In this document: positions 29,659 through 39,201 of the stretch, in pieces
Layout: every line of letters starts with the position of its first letter
Position numbering within the stretch: position 1 is the stretch's first letter
NCBI RefSeq assembly: GCF_046244385.1
Contig: NZ_CP176366.1
Span: forward strand, 2,046,001-2,110,000
DNA length: 64,000 bases
Direction of reading: 5' to 3'
Source of the DNA: Methanospirillum stamsii
GTDB taxonomy: Archaea; Halobacteriota; Methanomicrobia; Methanomicrobiales; Methanospirillaceae
Program-made: the position numbers and the translations under genes
The notes under the pieces: generated by a model
The model's input: only the letters and a program-made list of their open reading frames with translations
Databases searched by the model: none
What the model was told of the DNA's origin: nothing

Positions 29659-29884
29659 TATTTGTTGACACTATCCTCCATATTCTGCTGATTATGGTAT
29701 TATAAAAAAAATCATCCTCTGTATTTCTCTCCATGACCGGAGAAGGACAATTCCTTTAAAACTAGATTATAATAATTGATATAGGTTATTCCCGCGCAGC
29801 AGGTATTTTTTAACATACGTATGCGTGAATTGAGATCTCTTTTTTTCTCTCAATTTTTTGGCAGGAGTGATGGTGAAACCTGGA

Positions 29885-29897
29885 AAAATTATATATG
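29885..29897 (+). promoter_or_regulatory. Putative TATA box for tRNA-Lys / RNA polymerase operon
   Basis: The strong AT element aaattatatatgg lies about 45-50 bp before tRNA-Lys and is preceded by an A-rich stretch that could be a BRE. It is the only clear promoter-like element before rpoH, which starts 66 bp after the tRNA. Confidence 0.5.
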
Positions 29898-29939
29898 GAG
29901 CTACATCATTCTAATAGTGCTACAGATCAGTGGCCAACG

Positions 29940-30013
29940 GGGTTCGTAGCTCAGTTTGGCAGAGCGCCTGGCTTTTAACCAGGTGGTCGGGGGTTCAAAT
30001 CCCCTCGAGCCCG
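29940..30013 (+). tRNA. tRNA-Lys (TTT)
   Basis: Complete cloverleaf. The acceptor stem gggttcg (29940-29946) pairs with cgagccc (30006-30012), with a G discriminator. The anticodon loop cttttaa carries TTT. The T arm gggggttcaaatcccc is intact, and CCA is not encoded. It is read in the same direction as the RNA polymerase operon that follows. Confidence 0.96.
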
Positions 30014-30078
30014 CTCCACGACAGTTGTGGTCTTTTCGTGCAGACTTTTTACCGAAACGCGTTTCCAGGGGGTATGGC

Positions 30079-30330
30079 GTGACCGCCGAGCTGAATGTAC
30101 TGAAACATGAGATGGTGCCAGAGCATAGTATCATGAGCGAAGAAGACGTAAAAAATCTTTTCGCCCGATACCAGATCGGACCTGAGCAACTGCCCAAGAT
30201 CTATCATGATGATCCGGCAGTGCAGGCAATAGGGGCTAGAATTAGCGACGTAATAAAAATCGTCCGAAAAAGTAGGACCGCTGGCCGTGCAGAAGCGTAT
30301 CGGCTTGTGGTGAGACGACCCAAAAAATAA
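30079..30330 (+). CDS. rpoH: DNA-directed RNA polymerase subunit H
   Basis: 83 residues matching archaeal RpoH/Rpb5 C-terminal domain: LKHEMVPEHSIMSEEDVK, LPKIYHDDPAV and the C-terminal VRKSRTAGRAEAYRLVVRR. RpoH binds the jaw region of RNA polymerase. The GTG at 30079 is chosen as start because ggggg lies about 7 bp upstream and it matches the family N-terminus; the frame is open further upstream through the tRNA. It is the first gene of the rpo operon. Confidence 0.92.
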   Translation: MTAELNVLKHEMVPEHSIMSEEDVKNLFARYQIGPEQLPKIYHDDPAVQAIGARISDVIKIVRKSRTAGRAEAYRLVVRRPKK

Positions 30331-30349
30331 ATTTTCCGGGGCTGATCTG

Positions 30350-31906
30350 TTGATAGACCTTAGTATACTTTCCCAGGCTTACTTTTCCCGTGAACACGTT
30401 GCCCGGCATCAGTTGGATTCTTACAACCATTTTCTCATTAACAATTTACAAAAAGTCGTTGATGAGCAACGAGTAATCGAAACTGATATCGAGTCAAGAG
30501 GAAAAGGGAACGAACCGGTCTCTGTTGAACTTGGAGACCTGAAAATTTTAAAACCGCTTGTCCGTGAAGCAGATGGATCGCAGTCTGAACTGTATCCAGG
30601 AGAAGCACGGCTTCGTAACATTACGTATGCAGCACCAATTCAACTAGGTCTGACCCTTGTCCAGGGAGGTGTCAGGCATGAACCGGTTATTGCAACAATC
30701 GGGCAGCTTCCTATCATGGTGGGCTCTGTTGCCTGTAACCTGTATGGAATGACCGATGAAGAGCGGACCACTCATGGAGAAGATCCTCTGGATCCGGGCG
30801 GATATTTCATCGTTAATGGAACTGAGCGTGTGCTCATGACTCTTGAGGATCTTGCTTCAAACAAGATCATGACCGAGTACACCGAGCGGTATAGTGAGCG
30901 TATCTATGTTGCAAAGGTGTTTTCCCAGTTCCGTGGATATCGTGCTCTGGTCGTTGTTGAACGAAACAGAAAGAATCTTCTTGAGGTAACGTTCCCGTCC
31001 GTTGCTGGGCATCTCCGGTTCGTGGACATGATGCGTGCCCTTGGTATGACAAGTGATGCAGATGTTGTCCGGGCTGTCTCTACCGATGAAGAGATCCTCA
31101 CATTCATGATGCAGAATCTTGAAGAGAGTGAGTGTGAGACCGTGGAGTGCGGTGTCATGTATGTCGGTAAAAAACTCGCTCCGAACCAGACCCGTGATTA
31201 TCAGCGAAAACGTGCCGAATTTGTTCTTGATAACTATCTCCTGCCTCATCTGAATTATCTGATGCCAAGAATCGTGAATGAGGAAGATGAAGAGTGTATG
31301 AAGATTGTCCACTCGGTTCGTCTTGCAAAAGCACATTTCCTTGGGCGAATGGCTGAAGCCTGTTTTGACCTGGTGCTTGACCGACGTCGTATTGATGACA
31401 AAGATCATTACGCAAACAAACGGCTCAAACTTGCCGGAGACTTAATGGAAGATCTCTTCCGTATTTCACTCAACCGACTTACCCGTGATATCAAATATCA
31501 GCTTGAACGGGCCAGCATGAGACACCGTGATCTTTCCATTGCAACGGCAGTCCGTGCGGATGTTCTTACCGAGCGTCTGCTTCATCCGCTTGCAACCGGA
31601 AACTGGGTCGGAGGAAGAACTGGTGTTTCACAGCTTCTTGACCGGGTTGATCACATGAGTGTTCTTTCACACTTACGAAGGGTCATATCCCCGCTTTCAA
31701 GATCTCAGCCTCACTTCGAAGCTCGTGATCTTCATCCGACACAGTGGGGACGTATATGTCCAAGTGAGACTCCGGAAGGACCAAATTGTGGTCTGGTGAA
31801 AAACTTTGCCCAGATGGTTGAGATAAGTAAAGGTGTCCATTCAGATGATGAAGTTGTACGGATGCTCTATGGAATGGGAGTAGAGAGAATAGGAGTTGAA
31901 ATCTGA
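30350..31906 (+). CDS. rpoB2: DNA-directed RNA polymerase subunit B''
   Basis: 518 residues, the N-terminal half of the second-largest subunit, as in methanogens where rpoB is split. Blocks include PIMVGSVACNLYG, DPGGYFIVNGTERVLM, ATGNWVGGRTGVSQLLDR and the C-terminal HPTQWGRICPSETPEGPNCGL. It forms the protrusion and lobe of RNA polymerase. The likely start is TTG at 30350, with gggg 9 bp upstream; its stop overlaps the rpoB1 start by one base. Confidence 0.95.
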   Translation: MIDLSILSQAYFSREHVARHQLDSYNHFLINNLQKVVDEQRVIETDIESRGKGNEPVSVELGDLKILKPLVREADGSQSELYPGEARLRNITYAAPIQLGLTLVQGGVRHEPVIATIGQLPIMVGSVACNLYGMTDEERTTHGEDPLDPGGYFIVNGTERVLMTLEDLASNKIMTEYTERYSERIYVAKVFSQFRGYRALVVVERNRKNLLEVTFPSVAGHLRFVDMMRALGMTSDADVVRAVSTDEEILTFMMQNLEESECETVECGVMYVGKKLAPNQTRDYQRKRAEFVLDNYLLPHLNYLMPRIVNEEDEECMKIVHSVRLAKAHFLGRMAEACFDLVLDRRRIDDKDHYANKRLKLAGDLMEDLFRISLNRLTRDIKYQLERASMRHRDLSIATAVRADVLTERLLHPLATGNWVGGRTGVSQLLDRVDHMSVLSHLRRVISPLSRSQPHFEARDLHPTQWGRICPSETPEGPNCGLVKNFAQMVEISKGVHSDDEVVRMLYGMGVERIGVEI

Positions 31907-33726
31907 TGATCTCTTCACAGTCCCGGGTTTTTGTTGATGGTGCTCTCATTGGTCTTGTAGATGACCCCCGCGAACTTGTTGGGAAAATCAGGGCAATGAG
32001 GCGTCAGGGCGTTATCTCGACCGAAGTGAACTGCTCTTATAAAGAGTTCAACGGCGACGTTATCATTCATACCGATCGTGGCCGGGCCCGAAGACCTCTC
32101 ATCGTCCTGCAGGACGGAGTTCCGATAATCCCTGATGAAGAAGTGCAGAAACTTAAAAATAAAGAGATTGAGTTTCCTGATCTTATCAAAAAGGGATATA
32201 TTGAACTTATCGATGCAGAAGAGGAAGAAGATCTCAACATTGCAATAAAACCGGAGAATATCACTCCCCTGCACACTCATCTTGAGGTTGATCCTTCTCT
32301 TATTCTTGGAATCGGTGCTGCCCACGTCCCGTTCCCGGAACACAATGCATCTCCCCGTGTTACCATGGGAGCAGGAATGGTCAAGCAGGCACTCGGATTT
32401 GGCTGCGCAAATATGAAACTCCGGCCGGATACCCGTGGTCACCTGCTTCATTATGTTCAAAAACCTCTCGTATATACTCAGACCTCTGATGTAATCGGGT
32501 CTGATGACCGGGCAGCAGGACAGAATTTTGTTGTTGCCATCCTTTCTTACGAGGGTTATAATATTGAAGATGCTCTGATTTTTAATCAGGCGTCTATTGA
32601 CCGGGGTGTCGGACGTTCACACTTTTTCAGGACATATGAAGGTGAAGAGCGTCGGTATCCTGGTGGTCAGATTGACCGTATTGAGGTTCCGGACGAAGAT
32701 GTAACCGGAGCTCATGGTTCTGATTATTACTCCAACCTTGATGACGATGGAATCATCAATCCGGAAACCATCGTGAGGGAAAAGGACGTTATCATTGGAA
32801 AGACCTCTCCACCCCGGTTCCTTGAAGAACCGACATCAGAACTTATAACCGTAGAAAAGCGTCGTGACACGTCGGTTACCATGCGTTCCAATGAACACGG
32901 TATTGTTGACACGGTTATCCTGACCGAAGGAGAAAATAATTCCAAATTGGTCAAGGTCAGAACCCGTGATCTCCGTGTTCCGGAAGTCGGTGATAAGTTC
33001 GCATCCCGTCATGGTCAGAAAGGAGTGGTAGGTCTCATCACTCCGGCAGTTGACATGCCATTTACTGCAGCGGGCCTGACACCGGATCTTGTAATTAATC
33101 CCCATGCAATTCCGTCCCGTATGACCATCGGTCACATGCTTGAGATGCTTGGAGGGAAAGTGGGTTCCCTTGAAGGAAGGCGTATTTCGAGTACTGCATT
33201 CTCCGGTGAACGTGAAGAGACCCTTCGTGCCTCCCTGAAAAAGTTCGGGTTTTCACACACCGGACGTGAAGCAATGTGGGATGGCATCACCGGAAGACGG
33301 TTCTTTGCAGATATCTATGTCGGTGTCATCTACTATCAGAAACTGTACCACATGGTTTCATCCAAGATGCATGCCCGTTCCAGGGGTCCGGTGCAGGTTC
33401 TTACCCGTCAGCCGACTGAAGGTCGTGCCCGTGAAGGAGGTCTTCGTTTCGGAGAAATGGAGCGTGATGTGATGATTGGTCATGGAGCAGCCATGGCTCT
33501 CAAAGAACGTCTGCTCGAAGAATCTGACAAAGTATCCGAGTTTGTTTGTGCAAAGTGTGGAATGATCGCCATGCTGGACCGCAAGCAGAATATCACCCGG
33601 TGCCTGAATTGTGGCAGTGAGACCGATATCTACCCGGTTGAAATGTCCTATGCGTTCAAACTGCTCCTCGATGAGATGAAGAGTATGACCATCGCTCCCC
33701 GTCTCAAACTTGAGGATGTTGTTTAA
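31906..33726 (+). CDS. rpoB1: DNA-directed RNA polymerase subunit B'
   Basis: 606 residues, the C-terminal half of the split second-largest subunit. Hallmarks: GQNFVVAILSYEGYNIEDA, GDKFASRHGQKG (active-site Lys/Arg region), the MLGGKVG block, LTRQPTEGRAREGGLRFGEM and the C-terminal zinc site CAKCG / CLNCG. It contributes the hybrid-binding wall and clamp. It begins within the rpoB2 stop (TGATG), indicating translational coupling. Confidence 0.96.
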   Translation: MISSQSRVFVDGALIGLVDDPRELVGKIRAMRRQGVISTEVNCSYKEFNGDVIIHTDRGRARRPLIVLQDGVPIIPDEEVQKLKNKEIEFPDLIKKGYIELIDAEEEEDLNIAIKPENITPLHTHLEVDPSLILGIGAAHVPFPEHNASPRVTMGAGMVKQALGFGCANMKLRPDTRGHLLHYVQKPLVYTQTSDVIGSDDRAAGQNFVVAILSYEGYNIEDALIFNQASIDRGVGRSHFFRTYEGEERRYPGGQIDRIEVPDEDVTGAHGSDYYSNLDDDGIINPETIVREKDVIIGKTSPPRFLEEPTSELITVEKRRDTSVTMRSNEHGIVDTVILTEGENNSKLVKVRTRDLRVPEVGDKFASRHGQKGVVGLITPAVDMPFTAAGLTPDLVINPHAIPSRMTIGHMLEMLGGKVGSLEGRRISSTAFSGEREETLRASLKKFGFSHTGREAMWDGITGRRFFADIYVGVIYYQKLYHMVSSKMHARSRGPVQVLTRQPTEGRAREGGLRFGEMERDVMIGHGAAMALKERLLEESDKVSEFVCAKCGMIAMLDRKQNITRCLNCGSETDIYPVEMSYAFKLLLDEMKSMTIAPRLKLEDVV

Positions 33727-33740
33727 GGAGGAGAAGAGTA

Positions 33741-36401
33741 ATGCCAAGTCCTAAACGGATCGGGAAGATTGAGTTTGGTCTCCTCTCCCCGAAAGAGATT
33801 CGACAGATGAGTGTCCGCAAGATCATCTGGGCGGATACCTATGATGATGATGGATTTCCCTATCCCCAGGGTCTTATGGATCTCCATCTTGGTGTTATTG
33901 ATCCAGGCCTTCGATGTAAGACCTGCAGTCAGAAATCAGGAGAATGTCCTGGTCACTTTGGTCACATCGAACTTGCAAAACCGGTTATCCATGTGGGGTA
34001 TACCCGGCTCATCAGAAAGTTACTTCGTGTAACCTGCCGTGAGTGTGGTCGTCTGCTTCTGTCTGATGAAGAAATTGAGAAGATCATCGGGCCGGAAGAA
34101 GAGATGGGCACAGACTCTGTCAGTGAAAAGGATGTGAAAAAGGAGCGTATCTGTCCTCACTGTGGTGAACAGCAGCTCAAAATCAACTTTGAAAAACCTA
34201 CCACCTTTGCAGAGATTACAACTGATGACCGTGGTAAGAAAGTTGAAAACAAACTGACTCCTGCTGACATTCGTGCACGTCTTGAAAAGATCCCTGATGA
34301 TGATCTGCAGAAACTCGGGATTGTCGGAGAGGTAGCCAGACCTGAATGGACCATCATGACGGTGCTTCCGGTTCCTCCGGTTACTATGCGTCCTTCTATC
34401 ATCCTGGAAAATGGTCAGCGTTCAGAAGATGATCTGACCCACAAACTGGTGGATATCATCAGGATTAATCAGCGGTTTAAAGAAAACCAGGATGCAGGAG
34501 CTCCGCAGCTTATCATCGAAGATCTCTGGGAACTGCTTCAGTACCATGTTACTACCTATATAGACAATGAGGTTGCAGGTTGTCCTCCGGCACGTCATCG
34601 GTCCGGGCGTCCGCTCAAGACCTTATCCCAGCGTCTGAAAGGAAAGGATGGTCGTTTCAGAGGAAGTTTGTCTGGTAAACGTGTGAACTTCTCATCACGT
34701 ACGGTTATCTCACCAAACCCGAACCTCTCGGTAAATGAAGTGGGTATTCCCCAGAAGATTGCAAATGAGATGACCATTCCGGTGCAGGTTACCACCTTTA
34801 ATATCGAAGAGCTTCGCCGGATCGTTCGTGTTGGACCTGAACGTCCGGATCTCAAAAGCCCGTGCGGTGCAAATTATGTTATCAGACCTGACAAGCGCCG
34901 TATTCGTCTGGTAAAAGGGACCGGTACTGAAGACGGAAACCTCGACTTTGTGGCAGATCAGATTGAAGTCGGGTGGATAGTAGAGCGCCATCTTCGTGAT
35001 GGAGATATTGTGCTCTTTAACCGTCAGCCCTCTTTGCACCGGATGTCCATCATGGCACACTGGGTCAGACTTATGGATGGGAAGACCTTCCGTCTTAATC
35101 CTGCAGTCTGCCCGCCATATAACGCGGATTTTGATGGTGATGAAATGAACCTGCATATCCCGCAGACTGAAGAGGCCCGTGTTGAAGCGGCCATGCTTGC
35201 TGCGGTGCAGGAAAACATTCTCTCACCCCGGTTTGGTGGTCCGATCATCGGTGGTATCCACGATCACATCTCCGGAATATTCCTTCTGACTCATCGGCTC
35301 AGATGGTTTACCAAAGAAGAGACCATTGATCTTTTAAAGAACAATCATGTTGACCGGCTTGGAGAGCCCGGAAAAGTTGAAAACGGTATTCCATACTGGT
35401 CAAACAAGCAGATATTCTCAAAAATTCTCCCTGATGATCTGAACATGGTATTCCGTGCATCATCATGTATCAACTGTGATGAATGCAAGCGGGTAAACTG
35501 TGAACGAGATGCGTATGTGCAGATTATCGACGGTGAGTTGATCTCCGGTGTTATTGATAAAAAAGCCGTTGGTGCATTCGACGGAGCAATTCTTCACCGG
35601 ATTATCAGACAATATCAGTATACCCGGGCAGCTCAGTTCATCGATGACATGACCCGTCTTTCAATCCGTGGAATTATGCATGACGGGTTTACTTTCGCAA
35701 TCGATGATGAAGATCTCTCAAAGAGCGATTACGGCCAGATCAAGGAAGTTCTTCATCGTGCTGCACAGGATGTAGAGCGTCGTATCCAGATCTTTGAAGA
35801 TGGTCAGTTAGAGCCAATGCCAGGTAGAACTCCCGAAGAAACCCTTGAGATGCAGATCATGCAGGTACTTGGAAAGGCTCGTGATAACACGGGAGAGATT
35901 GCAGGCCGTCACCTTGGTCTGTCCAACTCTGCAGTGGTCATGGCGGTTTCCGGTGCAAGAGGTTCAATGCTGAACCTGACCCAGATGGCTGGTTGTGTCG
36001 GACAGCAGGCAGTTCGTGGTGAGCGAATCATGCGAGGGTACGAAGACCGTACACTCCCGCATTTTAAGAAAGATGACCGGGGCGCAATGGCTCACGGGTT
36101 TGTTATGAATAGTTACAAATCCGGACTGGACCCGACTGAGTTCTTCTTCCATGCAATCGGAGGACGTGAAGGTCTTGTCGATACTGCAGTCAGGACATCC
36201 CAGTCTGGTTACCTCCAGCGAAGAATGATCAACGCTCTGCAGGATCTCAAAGTTGCGTATGATATGACGGTGAGAACCACCGGTGGCAGAATCATCCAGT
36301 TCGAATATGGTGAAGATTCTACCGATCCAATGAAGAGTTCCTTTGGTGAACCGGTGGATGTCGAAGGAATAGTAAGTAACATCCTCAAGGAGGAAATTTA
36401 A
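33741..36401 (+). CDS. rpoA1: DNA-directed RNA polymerase subunit A'
   Basis: 886 residues, the N-terminal two-thirds of the largest subunit. It has the clamp zinc site (CKTCSQKSGECPGHFGH), a second Cys pair (CRECG / CPHCG) and the catalytic Mg-binding NADFDGDEMN near residue 460, then the bridge-helix and funnel region (EFFFHAIGGREGLVDTAVRT). It carries out phosphodiester bond formation. A strong aaggaggag lies upstream, and its stop overlaps the rpoA2 start (TAATG). Confidence 0.97.
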   Translation: MPSPKRIGKIEFGLLSPKEIRQMSVRKIIWADTYDDDGFPYPQGLMDLHLGVIDPGLRCKTCSQKSGECPGHFGHIELAKPVIHVGYTRLIRKLLRVTCRECGRLLLSDEEIEKIIGPEEEMGTDSVSEKDVKKERICPHCGEQQLKINFEKPTTFAEITTDDRGKKVENKLTPADIRARLEKIPDDDLQKLGIVGEVARPEWTIMTVLPVPPVTMRPSIILENGQRSEDDLTHKLVDIIRINQRFKENQDAGAPQLIIEDLWELLQYHVTTYIDNEVAGCPPARHRSGRPLKTLSQRLKGKDGRFRGSLSGKRVNFSSRTVISPNPNLSVNEVGIPQKIANEMTIPVQVTTFNIEELRRIVRVGPERPDLKSPCGANYVIRPDKRRIRLVKGTGTEDGNLDFVADQIEVGWIVERHLRDGDIVLFNRQPSLHRMSIMAHWVRLMDGKTFRLNPAVCPPYNADFDGDEMNLHIPQTEEARVEAAMLAAVQENILSPRFGGPIIGGIHDHISGIFLLTHRLRWFTKEETIDLLKNNHVDRLGEPGKVENGIPYWSNKQIFSKILPDDLNMVFRASSCINCDECKRVNCERDAYVQIIDGELISGVIDKKAVGAFDGAILHRIIRQYQYTRAAQFIDDMTRLSIRGIMHDGFTFAIDDEDLSKSDYGQIKEVLHRAAQDVERRIQIFEDGQLEPMPGRTPEETLEMQIMQVLGKARDNTGEIAGRHLGLSNSAVVMAVSGARGSMLNLTQMAGCVGQQAVRGERIMRGYEDRTLPHFKKDDRGAMAHGFVMNSYKSGLDPTEFFFHAIGGREGLVDTAVRTSQSGYLQRRMINALQDLKVAYDMTVRTTGGRIIQFEYGEDSTDPMKSSFGEPVDVEGIVSNILKEEI

Positions 36402-38371
36402 TGGAAAAGTTAAATGTTCCATCTGAAGCAGCATCAAAAGTCCTCCGGTATTTTGAGGAACATAAGGTAAAACGCAAGTTTCCGGATGACATCCCTGAGC
36501 ATATCCGCGAAGTTCTCATCGAGATGGTTGAGTACCGGATGAAGGAGGAAGATGCGGATGCTGAAGATACCATCGATGATCAGACATTTGTTGCAAAGAT
36601 GGAAGATCTCATTCACGCGGAAAAATTCTATGACTGGCTGACGGAGAGTTTTACTCCCCTGGTGGTTGAATCTGAAGAAGAACCTGAGGAGGAACAACCC
36701 GGTCTTCCCCAGACCATTATCACTCCGACTGCCCGTCCCCGTCTCACTCCTCTTGATAAAAAGTCCATGGAAGTCAGGGAATTTTTCTCTGATCACCAGA
36801 TGAACCCGGATAATCTTGATATCATTCCTGAAAAGGTCGAAAAGATCTTAAAGGAGCGTATCAAGGATATTAAACGGGATGAAAATCCGAATTTCCGTCT
36901 GACTCAGAAGCAATACACGGTATTTCTGACCGATCTTCTCAAAAAAGGAGATTTTGAGTCCTGGGTTATGCAGACATTTCCTCTTCCTGTCGATATGGAA
37001 CAGGAGGTCTTCACTGTCCGCAAAATAGTCCCTGAAGAAGAGATTAAGATTCCGGACTGGGTTGATGCAGTGGCATTTGAAGCCCTTAACCGGTTTGAAC
37101 AGGACAAATTCCGTGCATTACTTCGTGATCACCTTGCCCCCCTGACCGATCTTGTTGAACATGAAGAGGTCATCGGGCGGTTATCAAAACGGTTTTTTGA
37201 ACTGATTGCCATAGGTCTCCCTCACCGGACCAATACAACTCTTGCCCGGATTATTATCTCACGCGAGACCGACGGACTTACTACCCCGTCACGGATCGTT
37301 TCCGATGAGGATTATGCAAAGATCCTTGCCCAGATGGTTAAGGAGTACAAACATACCCGGATTGAACCGTGTGAAGCAGTCGGGGTTGTCGCAGCCCAGT
37401 CGATTGGTGAACCAGGTACCCAGATGACGATGCGTACCTTCCACTACGCTGGTGTCGCTGAAATTAACGTAACGCTCGGTCTGCCACGTCTGATTGAGAT
37501 CATGGATGCGAGAAAGGAACCATCCACTCCAACCATGACCATCTTCCTCCGGGAAGGGTATTCCACTGACCGTGATAAGGCCAGACAGGTATCATGGCAG
37601 ATTGAAGCGGCCCCTCTCCAGGAGTTTGGGGATATTACCACCGATATGGCAAATATGCAGATCGTGGTTCATATCAACAAAGCGGTCTGTGACAAACGAA
37701 AAATCTCTGTTCGTGACATCCTGGAAATCGGACCGAAAAAGATACGTGAAAGACGGCACTATCGTGATTTTGATTATGAAACTAATGAATCTGAAGGATT
37801 ACTTGTGTTCCTTCCCAAGGACCGGGGAAGTTATCAGAACCTGTTCCAGCTGAAAGAACATGTTCGGAATGTCATTGTTCAGGGTATCGATGATATCGAG
37901 CGTGTGGTGGTCAGGAAAGAATCCGGTGAGTATATTCTCTACACTGAAGGTTCAAATTTAAAAGACGTCTTTGCAATTCGTGGTGTTGATACAACCAGAA
38001 CCAGGACAAACAACATTAATGAAATTTCCCAGGTCCTGGGTGTTGAAGCAGCCAGAAATGCAATCATCAATGAAGCTCTTGCAACCTTATCTGAACAGGG
38101 TATCATGGTTGATGTGCGTCATATCATGCTGGTTTCTGATATGATGTGCATGGAAGGGGAAGTAAAACAGATCGGTCGTCATGGTATTGCCGGTGAAAAA
38201 GAGTCTGTTCTTTCACGAGCAGCATTCGAAGTCACCGTGAATCATCTCCTGGATGCGGCAGTAGCACACGAGTCAGACATACTGTGTGGTGTTACTGAAA
38301 ATGTCATTGTGGGTCAGCCGATCCAGCTCGGAACAGGGGATGTTAAATTAGTAGTAAAGCAGAAAGTATAG
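36401..38371 (+). CDS. rpoA2: DNA-directed RNA polymerase subunit A'' with long N-terminal extension
   Basis: 656 residues, whereas archaeal A'' subunits are usually near 400. The canonical part starts around residue 250-310 and is intact: AVGVVAAQSIGEPGTQMTMR, GLPRLIEIMDARK, the trigger-loop/jaw region and the C-terminal LCGVTENVIVGQPIQLGTG. The first ~200 residues hold two copies of an ~80-residue module (about 12-90 and 122-199). Each has an [YF]F-x-x-H start, a DIPE or IIPE turn, and a W-containing end (FYDWLTESF / FESWVMQTF). An acidic Glu/Pro linker (about 90-117) joins them. A strong aaggagga precedes the ATG, so the extension is part of the natural reading frame. Confidence 0.94.
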   Translation: MEKLNVPSEAASKVLRYFEEHKVKRKFPDDIPEHIREVLIEMVEYRMKEEDADAEDTIDDQTFVAKMEDLIHAEKFYDWLTESFTPLVVESEEEPEEEQPGLPQTIITPTARPRLTPLDKKSMEVREFFSDHQMNPDNLDIIPEKVEKILKERIKDIKRDENPNFRLTQKQYTVFLTDLLKKGDFESWVMQTFPLPVDMEQEVFTVRKIVPEEEIKIPDWVDAVAFEALNRFEQDKFRALLRDHLAPLTDLVEHEEVIGRLSKRFFELIAIGLPHRTNTTLARIIISRETDGLTTPSRIVSDEDYAKILAQMVKEYKHTRIEPCEAVGVVAAQSIGEPGTQMTMRTFHYAGVAEINVTLGLPRLIEIMDARKEPSTPTMTIFLREGYSTDRDKARQVSWQIEAAPLQEFGDITTDMANMQIVVHINKAVCDKRKISVRDILEIGPKKIRERRHYRDFDYETNESEGLLVFLPKDRGSYQNLFQLKEHVRNVIVQGIDDIERVVVRKESGEYILYTEGSNLKDVFAIRGVDTTRTRTNNINEISQVLGVEAARNAIINEALATLSEQGIMVDVRHIMLVSDMMCMEGEVKQIGRHGIAGEKESVLSRAAFEVTVNHLLDAAVAHESDILCGVTENVIVGQPIQLGTGDVKLVVKQKV

Positions 38372-38382
38372 GGGTATCTGAT

Positions 38383-38670
38383 ATGGATTTCAATACATCG
38401 CTTCGGCGTGCAATTAAGACGGGGAAGGTTATCCTCGGTCAGAATGAGACAAAAGAGAGTATAGAAAGCGGAACTGCGAAACTTGTAGTTGTTGCGGGCA
38501 ACTGCCCTGCCGAATTTGCAGGTTATGTTGCAGGAAAGGATGGACTCAAGACCTTCAAATTCGAGGGTTCAGGCGTCCAGCTTGGTCGTGCATGCGGTAA
38601 ACCATTTATGGTCAGCGCACTGGCAATTGAAGAGTCCGGTGATTCTGACATTCTAACTCTTGCACGGTAA
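38383..38670 (+). CDS. rpl30e: Ribosomal protein L30e
   Basis: 95 residues of the L7Ae/L30e fold: RRAIKTGKVILGQNETKESI, KLVVVAGNCPAEFAG and GRACGKPFMVSALAIEESG. It binds kink-turn RNA in the large ribosomal subunit. It lies 11 bp after rpoA2, in the conserved archaeal order rpoA2-rpl30e-nusA. Confidence 0.94.
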   Translation: MDFNTSLRRAIKTGKVILGQNETKESIESGTAKLVVVAGNCPAEFAGYVAGKDGLKTFKFEGSGVQLGRACGKPFMVSALAIEESGDSDILTLAR

Positions 38671-38679
38671 CGAGGCCCT

Positions 38680-39108
38680 ATGGGAGTAGTCCTGAATGAA
38701 GAGACCATCGCTCTTATCGCTCAGTTTGAGCGTCTGACTGGGGCAGGAAGTCGTGATGTCATTGACGATGGTGAAGATGAACGACTGATATTCATCATCA
38801 ATCCCGGAGATATGGGATTTGCCATCGGGAAAAAAGGTCTGAATATTAAAAAAGCTTCTGAATCCTTCGGGAAAAAGATCGAAGCGGTGGAGTACTCGGA
38901 CGATCCTGCCCAGTTCATCAGGAACTGCTTTCATCCGGCACAGGTAAAAGAGGTACAGTTTTCAGATTATCATGGGGACCAGATTGCCCATGTTGTTATC
39001 CGGGATGAAGACCGGGGACGAGCAATTGGAAAATCGGGGAAAAACCTGGATCGTTCCAAAATGCTTGCCCTCCGTGAACACGATATTAAAAATATCATCA
39101 TAGAATAA
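38680..39108 (+). CDS. nusA: NusA-like transcription termination/antitermination factor
   Basis: 142 residues comprising two KH domains without the bacterial N-terminal or S1 regions, as is usual in archaea. The KH GXXG-type turns are visible in GFAIGKKGLNIKKA (near residue 47) and RAIGKSGKNLDRSKML (near residue 111). It binds RNA and probably RNA polymerase. The start is 9 bp after rpl30e. In many euryarchaea rpsL and rpsG follow; here a hairpin with a T-run and an unrelated secreted protein gene follow. Confidence 0.93.
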   Translation: MGVVLNEETIALIAQFERLTGAGSRDVIDDGEDERLIFIINPGDMGFAIGKKGLNIKKASESFGKKIEAVEYSDDPAQFIRNCFHPAQVKEVQFSDYHGDQIAHVVIRDEDRGRAIGKSGKNLDRSKMLALREHDIKNIIIE

Positions 39109-39120
39109 CCGGATTATTTC

Positions 39121-39140
39121 AGGTGTACTCACCTTTTTTT
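39121..39140 (+). terminator. Putative terminator after the RNA polymerase operon
   Basis: The short hairpin aggtg-tact-cacct is followed at once by a run of seven T, 12 bp after the nusA stop. It fits an intrinsic-type terminator ending the rpo operon. Confidence 0.5.
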
Positions 39141-39177
39141 CTATTTCATAATCTTGAAATAGGTAGCAGTAGGATTC

Positions 39178-39201
39178 TCTCATATGCTTTTTCATATGAG
39201 A
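39178..39201 (+). promoter_or_regulatory. Perfect inverted repeat over the start of the secreted protein gene
   Basis: tctcatatg (39178-39186) and catatgaga (39193-39201) are perfect complements around a 6-base loop, and both candidate ATGs (39184 and 39196) lie in the arms. In RNA the start could be hidden in the stem; in DNA it could be a dyad operator. Confidence 0.35.
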
